Shown here: positions 44,532-53,811 of the stretch, piece after piece | Layout: every line of letters starts with the position of its first letter | How positions within the stretch are numbered: the first letter of the stretch is position 1 | DNA from: Lachnospiraceae bacterium G11 | GTDB lineage: Bacteria > Bacillota > Clostridia > Lachnospirales > Lachnospiraceae | Reading direction: 5' to 3' | Length of the DNA stretch: 64,000 nt | Assembly (NCBI GenBank): GCA_900103495.1 | Contig: FMWZ01000016.1 | Span: forward strand, 1-64,000 | Notes under the pieces: generated by a model | The model's database searches: none | What the model saw: the letters and a program-made list of their open reading frames with translations, nothing else | Told to the model about the DNA's origin: nothing | Program-made: the position numbers and the translations under genes

Positions 44532-45836
44532 TTAATACGTCCAGTCCCTCGCCGCATGGACTACAAATCTTCTTCCGGTGGAGCCGTTACAGGTGGACAT
44601 GGTAAGAATTCCCTGGCTGTATTCGGGCTTCAATTCGCTCTGCACCGCGGAACGCTTAACCATCTTCTCAAATACCGGCTCAAATTCTTCTATTGTCTGG
44701 TAAAATATGTTGTATATCTCATCAGCCGCATCCACGTTGTAGTAGGAGAAGATATCATACTTCATGACTTTATCCAGGGTATAAATATATACACTTGGAT
44801 GTTCCTTAAGATAATCCTCCTCCTGCTCGTACTTATGCAAGCCTCCGAACATTGTTCCCACTCTCATATTGTGGCCGTAGAGTATCTGATATATCTCGCT
44901 GAAGTTAATGTTATTGTAGGCAGTAAGGAAAATGGCTCCCGAGCTGTTAACCTCACCATTATAAGCATGGCTTAAGTAGAATTCATCATCTTCACCCTGC
45001 ATAATGGGATAGTTAATCTTCGTTCCGGGAATCGTTATGAAACCTATAAGATCGGGATAGGTCACGTGAAGCTTGTTAATTCTCTTAAGAATAACCTCAT
45101 CTCTGTATTTGGGATCAACGGCACTGTCCTCTATATCCACAGTCTCATTTGTGGTCTCATCAAGGGTTACCATCTCCTCAAAGTCATCATAGATTACATT
45201 GGCTCTGTGGTAGCTTAAGTATCCGTATGTAAGGTAAATAAGAGCCCCTACTACCAAAAGGCTTCCGCCGATAATCAAAAGATTGTCCCCTGACTTTGGT
45301 TTCTTTTTTGATTCCTTTATTTCTTCTGCTCCTGTCTGATTCTTAGGGGCATTGTCCCTTGCCAGGATTCCGGCTCCAAGCCACATAAGTATGCACACAA
45401 GAATAACGCAGAAGGCCGAAAGCAATCCCCTGGTTGTTCCCACATAGTCAGACACCTTGGCAAGATAAGGCACATAGAATACCACCTTACCCACCAGCTG
45501 TCCAAATAATACAGGATTGGGGTCCTCAGTATTATTCGCATCACCCTTTGTAACGAACTTATCGCCCTCGATACCGATAACCCTATGGGTTACAGACTCT
45601 TCACCACGACCGGTTCTGTAGGTGATAACGTCATCAATCTTAATACTTGATGCCTCAACACTCTTGACATACACCACGCCCCCAACATTATATTGGGGTG
45701 ACATACTTTCCGTCATGATTCCGTATAACTTGATGCCAAATACCTTCGGCACTGTCAGCGGAATGAGGGTAAGGATGATTAATACTATTATTATTGTCGC
45801 TATTGTACTGATTAGTTTAGATATTGTTTTCTTCAT
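44532..45836 (-). CDS. Fused SipW-type signal peptidase I and class B sortase
   Basis: A 434-aa fusion. Residues 1-155 form an S26B (archaeal/ER-type, SipW-like) signal peptidase with a first helix, Ser44 in MTESMSP, His84 in VTHRV, Asp99 in TKGDANN and a second helix (about 137-157). A charged linker and a third helix (about 186-206) follow. Residues 240-434 form a class B sortase with His322 in LYGHNM, Cys416 in TMSTC and Arg422/423 in GRRFVVHA. All catalytic residues of both enzymes are present. It probably cleaves TasA-like precursors and links surface proteins. It is the last gene of the fibre locus. Confidence 0.9.
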   Translation of the reverse strand: MKKTISKLISTIATIIIVLIILTLIPLTVPKVFGIKLYGIMTESMSPQYNVGGVVYVKSVEASSIKIDDVITYRTGRGEESVTHRVIGIEGDKFVTKGDANNTEDPNPVLFGQLVGKVVFYVPYLAKVSDYVGTTRGLLSAFCVILVCILMWLGAGILARDNAPKNQTGAEEIKESKKKPKSGDNLLIIGGSLLVVGALIYLTYGYLSYHRANVIYDDFEEMVTLDETTNETVDIEDSAVDPKYRDEVILKRINKLHVTYPDLIGFITIPGTKINYPIMQGEDDEFYLSHAYNGEVNSSGAIFLTAYNNINFSEIYQILYGHNMRVGTMFGGLHKYEQEEDYLKEHPSVYIYTLDKVMKYDIFSYYNVDAADEIYNIFYQTIEEFEPVFEKMVKRSAVQSELKPEYSQGILTMSTCNGSTGRRFVVHAARDWTY

Positions 45837-45858
45837 ATATCCTATTATACAGCAAAAC

Positions 45859-45881
45859 GGCTCGAGTTACCTCGAGCCATT
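45859..45881 (-). terminator. Terminator after the tandem TasA-like genes
   Basis: Stem GGCTCGAG/CTCGAGCC with a 4-nt loop at 45859-45878; GTTTTG follows on the minus strand. The plus side also has a T-run. Confidence 0.7.
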
Positions 45882-45911
45882 TTTGTATGTTTGTTTAAAC
45901 TCTATTAGTCA

Positions 45912-46577
45912 TTAACCAATGGGTTCAACAGCAGGGGTGTTGTATTCCTGAATCTGATTGTTACCAAGGTTCCATGAAGTAATCATGTCGTTATCACCCT
46001 TAACAATCATACCATCTTCAAGATACTTAGCCTGAATTGCTTCAGCAACCAAATTGATGTTAAATCCCTGATTAGCTACGTTATTATCCCATTCAACAGG
46101 AATTGTAACTCTGTCAAAGAGGTAATATGTCTCGCCGGCATCACATACATCCTTGAAGTAGAAATATCCATCCTCTTCGTTATAGAACCATTTGTTAGTC
46201 TTATAATCACTGATTTCAGCTACGCTAACCTCAGGTAAAATAGCATCTGCAGTCTCAGCATTAAGCCACTCGAAGTCCGCTTTAACTCTGATGTAGCATT
46301 CCTGACTTTCATCAGAAACTTCAACACTAACTGTTTTTGAAACAACTTCACCGGGAACTACATTTGCAAACTCAAGACCTGTCTCATCTTCTTTCCAGGT
46401 TCCTGCTGTTCCCATTCTATCGCTGGTAGCCTCATTGAGTGTAATATCAACAGCGCCCATAACAACTGTATTGTTCTTGCTGTCCTGATCTGTGAAGTAT
46501 GCAAGAGTTGCTCCAACTCCAACTGCGCCTACAAGGCAAAGAGCAACAAGCATTGTAATTAAACTTTTCTTGTTCAT
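45912..46577 (-). CDS. TasA-like surface protein with SipW-type signal peptide
   Basis: A 221-aa exported protein. The signal LITMLVALCLVGAVGVGATL followed by AYFTD is the SipW-cognate type. The mature part is a TasA/camelysin-like beta-sandwich (NTVVMGAVDITLNE ... GEVVSKTVSVEVSDESQECYIRVKADFEW). TasA relatives polymerise into extracellular fibres. It lies 41 bp after a close paralogue with no promoter between, so the pair share the SARP-type promoter at 47240-47273. Confidence 0.85.
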   Translation of the reverse strand: MNKKSLITMLVALCLVGAVGVGATLAYFTDQDSKNNTVVMGAVDITLNEATSDRMGTAGTWKEDETGLEFANVVPGEVVSKTVSVEVSDESQECYIRVKADFEWLNAETADAILPEVSVAEISDYKTNKWFYNEEDGYFYFKDVCDAGETYYLFDRVTIPVEWDNNVANQGFNINLVAEAIQAKYLEDGMIVKGDNDMITSWNLGNNQIQEYNTPAVEPIG

Positions 46578-46618
46578 CGAATATTCTCCTTAACTATGAA
46601 CCGTAATTAATTCCATAA

Positions 46619-47191
46619 TTAGTTGTTATTGTTGAAAATGCCAATTGCCTGAGCATCAGCATCAGCTATAGCAATATTAGCTGCCTGAACAGCGCATGCC
46701 TTTACAGTAATAGGATCAAATCCTCCTTCAGGCTGTTCTTCGACTCCAGTAGAAACTGTTACAGTTGTGAAAACAGTTAACGCCTGATTCTTTGTGCACA
46801 CAGCGTCATCTCCACTCTTGTATCTAAAAATGTTATCAGCTACTTTTACCCAATCGCTGCTCATATTTGTCTTAAGAGTGTCATTATCTCCTGTAACCTT
46901 AACATATACATAGCAATCATTAGAATCAGAAGCAACGGTAACTACGGGAATCTTACCAACAACGTCACCAGGCTGAAGGTTTTCGAACTTAAAACCATCC
47001 TCTGTTGCTGTAACAGTTGCAGCTGTACCGTTAGCATCAGCTGTCTCTGTTAAATCAATGTCAACATCACCAACTTTGAATGTGTTAATCTTAACGTCTG
47101 TTGAATCTGTTAAGTAAGCAAGTGTTGCTCCAACACCTACAGCAGCTACTAATACAAGTGCTACTAACATTGTGATTAAACTTTTTTTCAT
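46619..47191 (-). CDS. TasA-like surface protein with SipW-type signal peptide
   Basis: A 190-aa paralogue of the next gene with nearly the same signal (KKSLITMLVALVLVAAVGVG then ATLAYLTD) and mature pattern (INTFKVGDVDIDL ... NDCYVYVKVTG). ATG 47191 is set by AAGGAGA 9 bp upstream; the first in-frame ATG at 47260 lies inside the promoter. It is the first gene after the SARP-type promoter at 47240-47273 and is a likely fibre subunit. Confidence 0.87.
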   Translation of the reverse strand: MKKSLITMLVALVLVAAVGVGATLAYLTDSTDVKINTFKVGDVDIDLTETADANGTAATVTATEDGFKFENLQPGDVVGKIPVVTVASDSNDCYVYVKVTGDNDTLKTNMSSDWVKVADNIFRYKSGDDAVCTKNQALTVFTTVTVSTGVEEQPEGGFDPITVKACAVQAANIAIADADAQAIGIFNNNN

Positions 47192-47239
47192 TTTAAGCAT
47201 TCTCCTTTTGTGTTTTCCTTTGTGTTTTGGTACTTTTTT

Positions 47240-47273
47240 ATCATAAAACCCCACGGTCACATGGTGGTCATAT
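47240..47273 (-). promoter_or_regulatory. SARP-type promoter of the tandem TasA-like genes
   Basis: Minus strand: ATATGAC (47267-47273), 4 bp, ATGTGAC (47256-47262), 10 bp, -10 TATGAT (47240-47245). It has the same geometry as the sites at 53287-53320 and 58225-58258, with weaker repeats. Confidence 0.7.
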
Positions 47274-47285
47274 GCATTTAATTAG

Positions 47286-47798
47286 TTACTCTTCTTTTGT
47301 CCCCTTCTTATCCCCATCTTTTGACAATACATTCGGTAAGAATGTAAGAAGAATCAGGATAAATAGGAGTCCGCATATGCAAGCAATTCCAAGGGGAGTT
47401 TTTATGTACATAACTACATATCCCGCATAGGGAAGTTTGCTTTTTGCATGTCCTACTACTTTTTCATAGGGAACGGGACTTCCGTCCTCTACATTATTGG
47501 CATCACCCTTCGTTGTAAACTGCTTGTTGTTCTTGTCGTTCTTAACAACTCTGTGAGTTACCATTGTGTCACCTTCAAGCTGATAGGTGATAATCTGCCC
47601 CGGTGTAATGGTTGCGGGATCAACTTCCTCTGTGATAACTATCGAGCCAACGGGAATCTCGGGCTCCATACTTCCTGACAAAACTGCGAAGGTCTTCATC
47701 CCAAGGACTCTGGGAACTATCAGATACAACGCCAATACAGCAAGTGCAATAATAATCAGGATGTTGATAAAGCTACAGATTTTCTTAAAAACTTTCAT
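47286..47798 (-). CDS. sipW: SipW-type signal peptidase I (S26B)
   Basis: A 170-aa membrane peptidase with an N-terminal helix (about 8-30), catalytic Ser43 in LSGSMEP, His82 in VTHRV (replacing the bacterial Lys), Asp99 in TKGDANN, and a C-terminal helix. In Bacillus, SipW cleaves TasA and TapA. It lies between TasA-like genes and would process all four. It is a separate enzyme from the fused peptidase at 44532-45836, to which its catalytic half is clearly related. Confidence 0.93.
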   Translation of the reverse strand: MKVFKKICSFINILIIIALAVLALYLIVPRVLGMKTFAVLSGSMEPEIPVGSIVITEEVDPATITPGQIITYQLEGDTMVTHRVVKNDKNNKQFTTKGDANNVEDGSPVPYEKVVGHAKSKLPYAGYVVMYIKTPLGIACICGLLFILILLTFLPNVLSKDGDKKGTKEE

Positions 47799-47827
47799 TT
47801 CTCTTTCCTCTCGTGTTATGGGTTATA

Positions 47828-48370
47828 TTATTTGAGGCCGTAAGCGGTCCAAATAGTATTATAATTTCTTTCAACCCCTGTCTCAAGAGAGAGCGAAGCC
47901 TGTACAGCTTCCTGATACACTATTACATCAAAGTCTTTAAATTCTTCTGTTGCTACTCCATTTACAATCCAATTGTTTGGAAGAATCACCTGTTCAAAAA
48001 GGTTTGTGGTTGAAGCATCCGGAGCTACAGGTGTCTCATAATAGTAGTAATCTCCGACCTGCTTCCATCCGGTTCCGATACTTCCAAGGGTAATTCCGGC
48101 ATCTGCAGGTGAGATCTCAACTCTTGCTCTTATATAGCAATCATTCTTTCCCACATTCTTTATGCTGGGTTTCTTATAAACCACAGAGCCGTTTAATTCC
48201 ATATCCGGTTCTTCTACGATAGTTTCAACACTTCCGACCTCAAACGTGTTTTCAAGCGCTGTAGTCCTGGAAGTTAACCATGCGTATGTACCGCCAACCG
48301 ATATACCAAGAACCGCTATAAATGCTGCAACTATAAGGGCGGTCTTTTTAATGTTTTTCATTTCTTTCAT
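47828..48370 (-). CDS. SipW-dependent, TasA/camelysin-like surface protein
   Basis: A 180-aa exported protein. The signal (KKTALIVAAFIAVLGISVGG then TYAWLTS) and mature start NTFEVGSVETIVEE fit the SipW-substrate class, as does the central NDCYIRARVEIS strand. It is 14 bp downstream of the giant adhesin and 29 bp upstream of sipW, so the three form one transcription unit. It may be an accessory, TapA-like, fibre component linking adhesin and fibre. Confidence 0.82.
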   Translation of the reverse strand: MKEMKNIKKTALIVAAFIAVLGISVGGTYAWLTSRTTALENTFEVGSVETIVEEPDMELNGSVVYKKPSIKNVGKNDCYIRARVEISPADAGITLGSIGTGWKQVGDYYYYETPVAPDASTTNLFEQVILPNNWIVNGVATEEFKDFDVIVYQEAVQASLSLETGVERNYNTIWTAYGLK

Positions 48371-48384
48371 TTTCTTCCGCCTCC

Positions 48385-51300
48385 TTAGTTACTGCCTTTT
48401 TTCTTGTTGAAACTAATTGTTCCGTCTTCGTTCTTGGTGATTGAGTTTACAACCACATCTTTATCAGCAAAAGCTTTCTGCTTAACGGGTTTATTGGTAA
48501 ATGAGAAATTACCAGTGTCGTTTCTCGAACTAATGAGAACCGGTTTGTCGCCATCACTTGAAGTAAGTTCCCAACCAGCGGTTTTAAGTTCCTCAACTGT
48601 GTAAGTACCCTTACCAAGCTTGTCAAATGTAACTGACTTGGTTCCGGTTGCAAAATCATCGAAGTAAATTACCTTGGTCTGAACAACCTGTCCATCTTTC
48701 TTAAGATTGAATGTGAAGATGGGCTGTCCATCATATTTAAGCTTCTTCTCAGCTTCAGTAACGTTGATGGTCTTGGTTACTGTGATTTTGCCGTTAAGAA
48801 CCGTAATAGTATAAGTTCCTTTGACAGTTGTCTGCTCAACCTTAAGTTTTCCCTCATTGGTAGGCTGCAAGATTACTTTTCCGTAATATACAGTATCTTT
48901 AACCGGAGCCTCCAAGGTCATATCAGTAATCTCTTCTGTACAAGCCTCATCTCGGTACCACTTCACATCTCTGTCAGACTGGAAGAAAGAAAAGTCGTTA
49001 TAAGCACCGGTGTTAATCATGGCTTTCTTTACGACCTCATCTCTTCCGTTAATCCAGTAATCGGCAAGAGATTCACCGAGGAAGATTGTCTCCGTTTCAG
49101 CCCCGGGGGTTACTACGCAGTTTACATCAACCTTAGGGCTCTCAGGGAAATTCTTCTCAATAGTCTTTTCTGGATCATTCGGATCTGGAGCTGATACCTT
49201 ATAAAGGTTGTTTGTAGGAACTACATTTCCTCCGGCAAAAGTATCTTTAGCTCTAACCACAAAGCTTCTAGTTACTTTATTTACTTCTTCAGTTGTCTCG
49301 AGGCCAGTCCACTTAACATACTGAAGTCCGCCTTCTGTGTAACCAACCTCAGCGCCTGCTGCTCTTACTGCTTCAACATCAGCAATTTCAAAGTAAGGAG
49401 TGAGCACATCATATAACTCTATATCTTTTGCAGCACCGGGAATGGTTTTGGTCTCTGTTTCTTCTATGACCTCTTCGTATATATTCTTAAAGTTTGATGC
49501 CATTTCGCTGGCATTCTTTCCTTCAAAAACATGTGCGCTGTCTGTTGCAATCTTATTTAAGAAGCTCTTTTCATAACTTCCCATTCCGACGCAATAGATT
49601 TTAACTCCTCGATTCTTTAATAAAGTAGCATTTGCTTGAGCTTTATTATCATGATCAGAAGTATTTTTATACTTTCCATCAGAACCCGGGTAGTTCTTTC
49701 CATCTGTGAAATAAACTACATATGTGTTCTCATAATCTTTTCCTGTTGCAGGAAGAATACTGCTCTCAATTATCTTTAAGCCTTCGTTTGGTCTGGTTCC
49801 GCTTCCACTTGTAGGCAAGCTAACCTTGGAAATGATTCCCTCTCGATTGCTGTCACTGATAGTAGTAAGAGGAACCAGTACACTTGCATCATTCTGGAAA
49901 GAAACAACTGCTACCTCTGCACCTTTATCAAGTCCCCTGATGAATTCTTTAGTCTGACCTTCTAATGCCTTCAGGGAACTGTTTGTAAGTTTTCCACTTC
50001 CGGTTCCGTCTCTCATTGAAGAGCTTGCATCCAAAAGGAATACAACTCTTGCAGGTTTATCAATATCTCCCTGTCCAGGTATAGTTTTTGTTACCTTGTA
50101 TCTTGATTCAGCAGAAAGTGTTATTGTATAGGTTCTGTCTGTCCAACTTAACTCATCTGCACTCTTATCGGGTATAAGAACGAGGTCGTATCCCTTAACA
50201 ATAATCTTATACTCAGCTTCTTTTACTGCCTCGCGCTGGTGATTTTCAAGCTCCCTATCCATATAGTAATAGGTGCCATCCTGAGTCATTGCCGATCCAA
50301 CCTGTGACTGAGCATTTGCTCCCGTTGTCTTGGGAACAGCTTCAACAACAACATAGTATGTTGTATCTTCTTCAGGAGCTTCCTTCTTCATATTTTCAAG
50401 GGAGATTTCCTCTTGATGATTCTTATCCCTGTAGAACTTGATTACTACATCGGCGTAATCAGAAGACTTGGCAGTTGTGAATCTGGGATCCTTAGGCTCT
50501 TCGCCCTCTTCACCCACTTCAGCCTCCTGCTCCTCAGGATTCCAAACCTTAGCCAAGTGCTTTTCAATGTACTCTTCAAGAGTCTGACCACGCTTGATGG
50601 TATCTTCCTGGTCATTCGCATCAACTTCACCTTTAACATTAACTAAAGGTGATGTTGCTGTTTTGGTTACATTGTTTAATGAAACTGTCAATGTTCCATT
50701 GGTGGGAACTACGTTACCACCGGCAAAGTCTTCTTTTGCCTTAACATATACTTCATAAGTGGTGGTGCCACCTACTGTAAGTTCAGCTTCATTCCAAGTG
50801 ATTGCATTTTCAGAGATAGAAGCACCATCATAATATGCGCTTAAGGCTGCCGAATCTACGCTTCCATCTGGTGTACAAACCTCGAAGTGTGAATCTATCT
50901 CGTCAACAATTCTTCCCTTTACCTTCTCCGCGATATCACTGGAAATACCCTTCATGGCATTTACCAACTGATTAGCCTGATTGCAAAGGAACAGATGTCC
51001 ATCACCTTCAGAAGCTACTCTGGATAAAACTCCACCTGTTGTTTTTAACCCTACGGAATATATCTCAACACCGGATCCTTGTAACAATGTTGAAAACAGT
51101 TTCTCTCTATCCGCGTTTCCATCAGAATCACCATCCGCGAAGAAAACAATCTTACAATCCTTGTTATCCTCATACCAGTGGTAATAGGAGTCTAATGTCT
51201 TCTCAAAAGCACTTCCGGGATATGTGGCTGTGTGATGAGAAGGCGCCATACTTGCAATGGCGTTTTCGATGGCAGCATCGTTTGTTCCTATGGTCTTGAA

Positions 51301-53214
51301 TCCATTTGAAACATCAGTGTCGTCATCATTAAACTTTATAAACTCAACTTTTGTTCCTTCCGGCAGATTGCTGACTAAGGTCTTGAGTGAAGTGATAAAA
51401 GCATCGCCACGGTCTGTGTACAAGGTTTTAGCAGATATATCCACCGGATTATCACTTGACTTTGGTGTAAAGCAATTATCTGAGCTTAATCCGTACGCGT
51501 CAGTAACTCCTCTCTCAAACCAAGCTCCTTGCGCCTCACTATAGAAATAGTATGAGCCCGAAGAGGGGATGACATAACCAGATTTTGTATTCGATTTTCT
51601 ATAAGAAAGAATTCTTGTCTTGGCGGTGGTACTTATCGAATATGAAGCACCATCACCGCAAGTATTGGAAAAATAAACGCTTTTACAATCAAGTTTAACA
51701 GGTGTGACATCTACCCATGTCATTGATCCTGATGCATCACCTATAACTACTACCTTAGGAAGTGGCTTTGATATTGTTCTTCCCACTACAGCATTCAAAT
51801 CCAACTTATATACTCTGTTTTCCCAATCCTCAAGGGTTGCTTCCTTAGATATAGAAGTAAGCCTTCCCGGGTCAGCCTCAACAGTTGAACCCGATGAAGT
51901 ATCAGTAATATTTTTGATTAATATCTTATTTGTCTTAGAATTATAATCCTCATATTTTGTATTTGATCCATCATTTACATCAACTGTAATTTTGGTGTCC
52001 TTTATATCGACAAAGAGCCAAAACGTATCAATTTCTTCACTGATATGAATATCCGCAGCTTTCTTTAATCCTGCTGACGTTTTAACCTGTTTCAGCACAT
52101 AGTAATATGTTCCCTTCGATGTGTTGTACTCTGTCAAGTCAATGTGCAAATTGCCTTCTGAGTCTGAATAAATCAGTTCATCCGGAATAATAGTCTTTGA
52201 AGAATAATTGCTATCGGATTCATATAAATAAAACGCTGCATTTGGAATAGCTCTTCCTGAACCATCGACAACCTTAAAATATACGTCACCCGTTCCGCTA
52301 GTATAAAGAAATCCAGTGTCACTGTATGTAATAACATATTTTGAGAAATGATCTGTCACAAGTTCAACAACCTGCTCATCATTCTCATCGGTAGTAACAG
52401 ATACTTCCTCCATCTTCTCAACGTTAGAAGTATCGTTGTCATCTACATGGTAAATAGTAACTTCCTCTTTACCTTCAGGAGCAATCATATCGCCGGCGAA
52501 TGAAACAGTAACTTTCTCTCTGTCTGCTGGCTCAACGACTGTCTTATTGCCATCCTCATCATCAACGTAAAGAGTAATGTCAAATGCCTTATATCTCTTA
52601 ACTACAACTTCTTCGTTCTCAGCCGTCTCTTCATTCTCGAGCTCAGTAATAGTTGTAATAATCTCTTCAACTTCAATAGGATCCAGTTCTATAACTTCAA
52701 CGTATGTATTTTCAGGAATAACTCCGGCAGCTGCCTTAACTGTGACTGTCACGCCGTCAACAGCAGGATGCTCAAGAATGACATACTCGTCCTCTCCAGC
52801 TTCCTCAACAACTTCTTCACCTTCTTTTAACTTAGCTTCCTCGTCGAGCTCTTCTTCCTCATCTTCCTCATCAAGTCCATCTGCAAGAGGTGTCTCGCCT
52901 TCTACGATTTCTGTGAGTTCTGTCTCCTCAGTAGAAGCTTCTGTTTTTTCCTCGGTCTCAGTAGGCTCTGTCGTTGCGGGAGTCTCTGTAGCCGCGGGTG
53001 TCTCTGTAGTCGCGGGAGTCTCTGACTCGTTCTCCTTATTTTCGCCCTCAGCAGGTGTGACCTCTTCCCAAAGGGATGATGCCTCCTCTTCAGCCTCTTT
53101 TATAACCTGGGTGCTGCCCTCCACGTCTGAAGCGACTGTGGGAAGAACATCTCCAGCAAGGAATACAACGGCTAAGAGCGTTGCCAGAATCCTTTTTACC
53201 ATACGTGACTTCAT
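48385..53214 (-). CDS. Giant surface adhesin with two von Willebrand factor A domains
   Basis: A 1609-aa secreted protein. It has a signal peptide (about 1-29), a Glu/Thr/Pro-rich stretch (about 35-145), beta-rich domains, a Cna-B-like domain (about 305-420), a first vWA domain with MIDAS DASGSM near residue 493, a second vWA with DASSSM near residue 1060, and a C-terminal Cna-B/SpaA-like domain (about 1480-1590). Domain content resembles pilus-tip adhesins such as RrgA. Unlike those, it ends in KKKGSN with no LPXTG-like motif or membrane helix. A SARP-type promoter precedes it. Confidence 0.88.
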   Translation of the reverse strand: MKSRMVKRILATLLAVVFLAGDVLPTVASDVEGSTQVIKEAEEEASSLWEEVTPAEGENKENESETPATTETPAATETPATTEPTETEEKTEASTEETELTEIVEGETPLADGLDEEDEEEELDEEAKLKEGEEVVEEAGEDEYVILEHPAVDGVTVTVKAAAGVIPENTYVEVIELDPIEVEEIITTITELENEETAENEEVVVKRYKAFDITLYVDDEDGNKTVVEPADREKVTVSFAGDMIAPEGKEEVTIYHVDDNDTSNVEKMEEVSVTTDENDEQVVELVTDHFSKYVITYSDTGFLYTSGTGDVYFKVVDGSGRAIPNAAFYLYESDSNYSSKTIIPDELIYSDSEGNLHIDLTEYNTSKGTYYYVLKQVKTSAGLKKAADIHISEEIDTFWLFVDIKDTKITVDVNDGSNTKYEDYNSKTNKILIKNITDTSSGSTVEADPGRLTSISKEATLEDWENRVYKLDLNAVVGRTISKPLPKVVVIGDASGSMTWVDVTPVKLDCKSVYFSNTCGDGASYSISTTAKTRILSYRKSNTKSGYVIPSSGSYYFYSEAQGAWFERGVTDAYGLSSDNCFTPKSSDNPVDISAKTLYTDRGDAFITSLKTLVSNLPEGTKVEFIKFNDDDTDVSNGFKTIGTNDAAIENAIASMAPSHHTATYPGSAFEKTLDSYYHWYEDNKDCKIVFFADGDSDGNADREKLFSTLLQGSGVEIYSVGLKTTGGVLSRVASEGDGHLFLCNQANQLVNAMKGISSDIAEKVKGRIVDEIDSHFEVCTPDGSVDSAALSAYYDGASISENAITWNEAELTVGGTTTYEVYVKAKEDFAGGNVVPTNGTLTVSLNNVTKTATSPLVNVKGEVDANDQEDTIKRGQTLEEYIEKHLAKVWNPEEQEAEVGEEGEEPKDPRFTTAKSSDYADVVIKFYRDKNHQEEISLENMKKEAPEEDTTYYVVVEAVPKTTGANAQSQVGSAMTQDGTYYYMDRELENHQREAVKEAEYKIIVKGYDLVLIPDKSADELSWTDRTYTITLSAESRYKVTKTIPGQGDIDKPARVVFLLDASSSMRDGTGSGKLTNSSLKALEGQTKEFIRGLDKGAEVAVVSFQNDASVLVPLTTISDSNREGIISKVSLPTSGSGTRPNEGLKIIESSILPATGKDYENTYVVYFTDGKNYPGSDGKYKNTSDHDNKAQANATLLKNRGVKIYCVGMGSYEKSFLNKIATDSAHVFEGKNASEMASNFKNIYEEVIEETETKTIPGAAKDIELYDVLTPYFEIADVEAVRAAGAEVGYTEGGLQYVKWTGLETTEEVNKVTRSFVVRAKDTFAGGNVVPTNNLYKVSAPDPNDPEKTIEKNFPESPKVDVNCVVTPGAETETIFLGESLADYWINGRDEVVKKAMINTGAYNDFSFFQSDRDVKWYRDEACTEEITDMTLEAPVKDTVYYGKVILQPTNEGKLKVEQTTVKGTYTITVLNGKITVTKTINVTEAEKKLKYDGQPIFTFNLKKDGQVVQTKVIYFDDFATGTKSVTFDKLGKGTYTVEELKTAGWELTSSDGDKPVLISSRNDTGNFSFTNKPVKQKAFADKDVVVNSITKNEDGTISFNKKKGSN

Positions 53215-53286
53215 CTATTTCCTCCTTAATTCCGTTTGGAATTTTGATAGCACAAAAAAACAGTATTTCACACAATCCCAAGCAAA

Positions 53287-53320
53287 ACTATACCAAGTCA
53301 AAGTCACACACGAGTCACAC
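53287..53320 (-). promoter_or_regulatory. SARP-type promoter of the adhesin-sipW operon
   Basis: Minus strand: GTGTGAC (53314-53320), 4 bp, GTGTGAC (53303-53309), 10 bp, -10 TATAGT (53287-53292). There is no normal -35; the repeats occupy that position. SARP regulators bind such 11-bp-period heptamer repeats. Confidence 0.8.
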
Positions 53321-53326
53321 AAAAAA

Positions 53327-53353
53327 AATTGGCCTGAAAAATCAGACCAATTT
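53327..53353 (-). terminator. Terminator of the XRE-SARP operon
   Basis: Stem AATTGGCCTGA/TCAGACCAATT (one mismatch), followed on the minus strand by a run of eight Ts. Confidence 0.85.
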
Positions 53354-53366
53354 CGCTTTTTTCTTA

Positions 53367-53792
53367 TTAAATTAAACTGTCAATGGTTTCCATCAACTCC
53401 AAATCTCCGTTGAACGGAGTGCCTCCATCCATGCCCGGCAAAAAAACGACTCCCTGCCAGGTGGTGTTGCATCGGCTGGTCACAACTATGTCAAAAGTGG
53501 CCTTTTTGCCCATTTTATCAAGGATATCTTCAGGAGCGACAACGCCTTCGGGGATGCCCCTGTACTCATTTGTCTTCTCCGTTTTCTTCTCAAAGCTTCT
53601 CTTGTCCTGGAAGGACTGGGGATAACCCACTTCATCAAACAAAGTATCCAGAATCAGGAATGACTCTGCACCCACAAAATTGATTGAATCCTTTGTAAGG
53701 GGGGTGTAAATAGTCCCGGACAAACCGTCTTTAACTCCGTCAATGCATAATCTGAACGCATTTGCGGGGTAATTTGTATTATTTATCTCCAT
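53367..53792 (-). CDS. Uncharacterised 141-aa protein co-encoded with the SARP regulator
   Basis: I do not recognise this family. There is no signal peptide or membrane helix. The sequence is mixed alpha/beta and mostly soluble (INNTNYPANAFRLCIDGVKDGLSGTIY ... CNTTWQGVVFLPG), and the TWQG segment and acidic C-terminus (ELMETIDSLI) stand out. ATG is preceded by AGGAAA. It follows the SARP gene by 19 bp and shares its terminator, so it probably works with the regulator. Confidence 0.7.
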   Translation of the reverse strand: MEINNTNYPANAFRLCIDGVKDGLSGTIYTPLTKDSINFVGAESFLILDTLFDEVGYPQSFQDKRSFEKKTEKTNEYRGIPEGVVAPEDILDKMGKKATFDIVVTSRCNTTWQGVVFLPGMDGGTPFNGDLELMETIDSLI

Positions 53793-53811
53793 CTCAATTC
53801 TTTCCTGTTTG

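Noticed and set aside
52577-53413. 278-codon Ser-rich plus-strand frame
   Set aside because: It is antisense to the Glu/Thr-rich part of the giant adhesin, whose GAA/GAG codons read as Ser/Leu on the other strand. It has no ribosome-binding site.
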